DNA from: Incurvaria masculella
Lineage: Eukaryota > Arthropoda > Insecta > Lepidoptera > Incurvariidae
Reading direction: 5' to 3'
Length of the DNA: 64,000 nt
Assembly (NCBI GenBank): GCA_946894095.1
Contig: OX335655.1
Location: 4,154,001 to 4,218,000 of the forward strand
Part shown: positions 61,289 through 64,000 of the stretch, one piece after another
Layout: the number at the start of each line of letters is the position of its first letter
How positions within the stretch are numbered: the stretch's first letter is position 1
Position numbers and translations under genes: made by a program
Notes under the pieces: generated by a model
The model's database searches: none
Told to the model about the DNA's origin: nothing
The model's input: the letters and a program-made list of their open reading frames with translations, nothing else

Positions 61289-62398
61289 TTTGAAACTTCT
61301 TTCGCTTTTGGGACGGTATGTGAAGAATTCAGTTTCCCGAATTTCTAGCTGTTTGACTATAACTGTGTAGATTTCAAAGGATTTCGGTTGTATGTTAACC
61401 TGGTCGTTTCGAAGGACATTGATTATATAGTTGTCTTTTGCATGCTCGTCAAGTAATTTTATGAGAGGTTTTATATTGCCGACTTTGTCAACAAATATAG
61501 GTGGAGGCCTGGCTTGTTTTGTTTTAAGCTCTGAATGATTTTCATCCGTATTTGGGGTTTGTTTTTCCTCTTCATCAAGTTTTGAAAAACTGTTGGATGT
61601 AGGTATTGGAGTGCTCAGCTAGTATCTGTTGAGTTTAGTCTGTTTTTGGTTCCTGGTTAGTAATTCTGGACTCTCACGTTATCTTTTCCTGGATGTTACT
61701 TCAGTAAAAGTTTGGTCAATTTCTTCTTGAGCTTCATTGTTGTGTTGGACAATATTTTGAAGTTCTTCACTTTGAGTATTGGATGGCTGTTCACCTGGTG
61801 AGTTTGACTTTGATTCGTCTGTAAACATAGATTTATGAAATATTTGCTGTTAGTACATTTTGGTTTTTTGTTGGTGTTCTAAATAGGCTCATTTTTGTTC
61901 CCACGATTTGGCCCTTTCCCGTAAAAAGGCGAAATTCAACAACGTTTGCCGGGTCCGTCGAGGTTGGCGCTATCAACTGGTCTAACTACCAGCCATGCAT
62001 CCTTTGGCGCGTTTCCCACCGTAGGATTAGGGTAATTTTTTATAGAGATTTTCTTCCTCGCAGCCCGGGCGGTAAAGCCAAGGCTCCCGTTCCAGCGAGA
62101 CATGACCACACGTTTCCGGTATGTGCTAGAAGGCATTCCTGACCTCCTTTTGTGGCAGCAGGCATGCCTGCACTGTCTTTTAGGAGATATTTAGTCCCCA
62201 AGGCTACCAATGCCTCTTCCGAGTCTACTCAGGTGTATGGTTATACCGCCATTTCTCGGTCGCCAGAGCCTCGTCTATTTTCCAGCAGGGTGCACTGTGC
62301 TCAAAGAGCACCGCCAGCTATTCGCTGGCGCGAGCAGGTGAGGATGACATTTGGGCCGGTAAGATGTTAATTCCGTCACCCCTTACACCCTTACACCC

Positions 62399-62556
62399 TA
62401 TTTGTTGTTATAGCGGAAAAATAAATACACAATAATAAAATTTCAGCTGCCTAACTATTAAAGTTCATGAGATACAGCCCTGTGACAGACGGACGGACAG
62501 CGGAGGCTTAGTAATAGGGTTCCATTGGCAACCTTTGGGTACGTAACCCTAACAAT
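62399..62556 (+). mobile_element. (GTCY)n element, 3' half with minimal array
   Basis: TTTGTTGTTATAGCGGAAAA, TACAGCCCTGTGACAGACGG, ACGGACAGCGGAGGCTTAGT, ending CTTTGGGTACGTAACCCTAA. Only two GGAC units remain. Confidence 0.72.
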
Positions 62557-62575
62557 TATCAAATGTTGTGTGTCT

Positions 62576-62795
62576 TGCCCTGTACAGGTTCCCCTCTACG
62601 CGTTCCATTTATCAACCGTTTCTTGTAAAATGTTTGTAAGCACTTTTGACAATTATGTAGAACTGTTTAGCGAGCCAGTTTTTAAAAATTTTGCAAAATG
62701 GCGGAGGCATTTAGAAAAATAATAATATGCTGTATATCTGTCGGGCTGTTCTCTTCTACAGGTTGCATTTCTCAACCGATTCTCGTGAAATTTTA
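62576..62795 (+). repeat. Short internal direct repeat
   Basis: CTGTACAGGTTCCCC and TTTATCAACCGTTTCTTGTA (near 62580-62630) resemble CTTCTACAGGTTGCATTTCT and CAACCGATTCTCGTGAAATT (near 62752-62793). GCAAAATGGCGGAGGCATTT is also seen near 58020 just before the (GTCY)n element, so this is probably an outer part of that family or a frequent neighbour. Confidence 0.45.
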
Positions 62796-62808
62796 TAATG
62801 TGATAATT

Positions 62809-63028
62809 TATGTTTATTTAAACTTTCACTGTTGTTACACATTATTATTAAAATGTTTTCGGATAGACAGAGACAACTCTGACTTCTGTTGACTTCTAAC
62901 TGGACGACGTGTCGGAAGTCCTCCAGGTCGCGCCGTGAGTCCTGAAGAAGTCCACAATGCGGTGGACGAAACGTCGACTTAAACAAGTAAGCGATTTATA
63001 ACACTGTCTATCCGAAAACATTTTAATA
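62809..63028. mobile_element. Tiny Penelope-like insertion with 33-bp inverted arms
   Basis: Flanked by a 14-bp duplication ATAATGTGATAATT (62795-62808 and 63029-63042). Arms 62838-62870 and 63004-63036 are perfect inverses (AAAATGTTTTCGGATAGACA and so on); the right arm overlaps the target copy. Between them lies the hammerhead-like core at 62942-62976. No protein is encoded. Confidence 0.7.
62905..62976 (+). ncRNA. Hammerhead ribozyme-like motif
   Basis: CUGAAGA (62942-62948), one A, stem II GUCCAC/GUGGAC with a 6-nt loop, then GAAACGUCG. ACGUCG (62971-62976) can pair with CGACGU at 62905-62910, forming helix III with the U next to the cleavage position. The following base is G rather than the required A, C or U, and one extra base follows CUGAAGA, so activity is doubtful. 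Confidence 0.45.
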
Positions 63029-63128
63029 ATAATGTGATAATTCTATAGATTTTTTAGTAGCGCTGTCTACAGCTCAGAGAGCTACTATTATTAGTAAGGA
63101 TTGTATGGGTGTGTGGTGATCGTTGCAG

Positions 63129-63262
63129 CGTGCTGGTGTACTACGTGCGGGGCAAGGCACTCGCCCAGAAGTCAATGGTGGGTATCCTGCGCGAGATGCT
63201 GGTGCTGGAGGCCAAGGACAAGGAGTTCCTGCTCGCGGCTATCGCCAAGGTGTCCAACGGAG
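63129..63262 (+). CDS. TMC exon 13 (last one in window)
   Basis: Acceptor GATCGTTGCAG, donor GGAG followed by GTACCC; 134 bp, phase 2 in and phase 1 out. Completes the final membrane helix (VLVYYVRGKAL) and encodes KSMVGILREMLVLEAKDKEF, then LLAAIAKVSNG. LEAKDKEFLL is a C-terminal TMC hallmark. No stop is reached, so the gene continues past 64000. Confidence 0.88.
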
Positions 63263-64000
63263 GTACCCACCACTTCATTCTCCAATTGACAGCTTGAAGG
63301 AGATAACCTTTCCTTCATGAATATGAATCAGTGTGCTTGCACCCAATATCACTTGCGGGTGCCAAATATTGATAATTGATGTACTGTTTCTATTTATGTA
63401 AAATTAAGGCTGTTCCATGTTAGAGCTTGCGTTAGCCTGTGTGAAGGCTCCCTACCTCACCTCTCTCACCTCGCCTGAGCGAGCTTCTGTGCAGATCTTG
63501 TGGCTTCAACGTTGAAGTTGCGAGCAACAAGCTATTTTGCGATTTTGAGTTAAAAAGTATGAGATTGTAAAATATGCCATGGATTTTTTTAAAGTCTCTT
63601 TTGAATCGAAGGCACTCCGCTTCCATTGTCAAAAGTTACCAAAATAATGTGACAAATTTTTGGGCATTGATCCTCGGTCATTTCGCATAAATGCCTTCAT
63701 CTCTAACGTTCATATTTTTTTTTCATAAGAATCTCGCGTGAATATCCTTTGAATATTTCACACGGACTCCCGCACCGTCTTGAATGAAGATTTATCATTT
63801 ATTTTCAGTCATGCTTAAGGAAAGTGATACATAAGTGTGACACGTTTTTTATTGATAATTTCGTGACATATTTTTTTTTTATTTTAGGTATTAAAAATTG
63901 ATTGTGGATTTGTAATACTTTCGGGCCCATTTCGGTGGTTAACTTTCTTTTAATAGAATTACTAAATTGTGTAAGTTATTTGTGGTTCTAAATTCTCCAA
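63263..64000. other. TMC intron 13, to window edge
   Basis: AT-rich. I see no further exon, repeat or stop-containing coding block. The 3' end of the TMC gene is outside the window. Confidence 0.5.

Larger units (their letters stand above)
58630..62385 (-). mobile_element. Degenerate Jockey-like LINE, nested SINE inside
   Basis: Minus strand, 5' to 3': GC-rich 5' UTR (62385 to about 61850), broken gag N-terminus, gag joined to the second half of the endonuclease (61288-59834), SINE insertion (59833-59688), then RT pieces (59680-58714) with deletions and frameshifts, and poly-A (poly-T on plus at 58620-58629). The 3' end lies next to the interrupted (GTCY)n element. Confidence 0.8.

Overview
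The window looks like AT-rich nuclear DNA of a moth or butterfly. The order-level call is an inference. It rests on the repeat content: elements carrying a (GTCY)n microsatellite and a GGCCAAGTGCGAGTYGGACT block, Helitron-like elements ending in CTAG, and the GTCCACTGCTGGACGTAGGC repeat. The genes are also arthropod-type, and all multi-exon genes have spliceosomal introns. No bacterial feature was seen.

Three host genes are supported. (1) brn (brainiac, GT31 beta-1,3-N-acetylglucosaminyltransferase) is one intronless ORF on the minus strand at 6.6-7.8 kb. (2) A homologue of Protein C10 (human C12orf57, GRCC10) lies on the minus strand at 14.0-17.1 kb. It has three short exons that join in phase to give 116 aa. 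(3) A transmembrane channel-like (TMC) gene on the plus strand starts at 29.1 kb and runs off the right edge. Thirteen exons join in phase to give about 726 residues, including the CWET signature, and the 3' end is missing.

Layout: 0.46-6.57 kb is a 3,053-bp tandem duplication, nearly identical between units, ending 55 bp past the brn stop. 8-13.9 kb holds MITEs, a damaged CR1-like LINE and a mariner fragment. 14-17.1 kb is the C10 gene, whose last exon sits beside three decayed tandem copies of itself. 19.4-25.5 kb is a full-length, two-ORF I-clade-like LINE with a perfect 12-bp target-site duplication. 25.9-29 kb is a Helitron plus small repeats. From 29 kb on, TMC exons of 95-291 bp are spread through introns packed with SINEs, (GTCY)n elements, TTAA-flanked MITEs, Penelope-like fragments and LINE remnants of CR1, Jockey and RNase H-bearing types.

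The most unusual structures are: three short Penelope-like insertions with 11-14 bp target duplications, two of them with clear hammerhead-like cores; a SINE family whose shared body carries either a tRNA-like or a 5S rRNA-like head; a 176-bp tandem array of one TMC exon; the matching terminal-exon array of C10; and the tandem duplication. All coordinates were read by eye. Family names for mobile elements are from memory of their motifs, not from a search.
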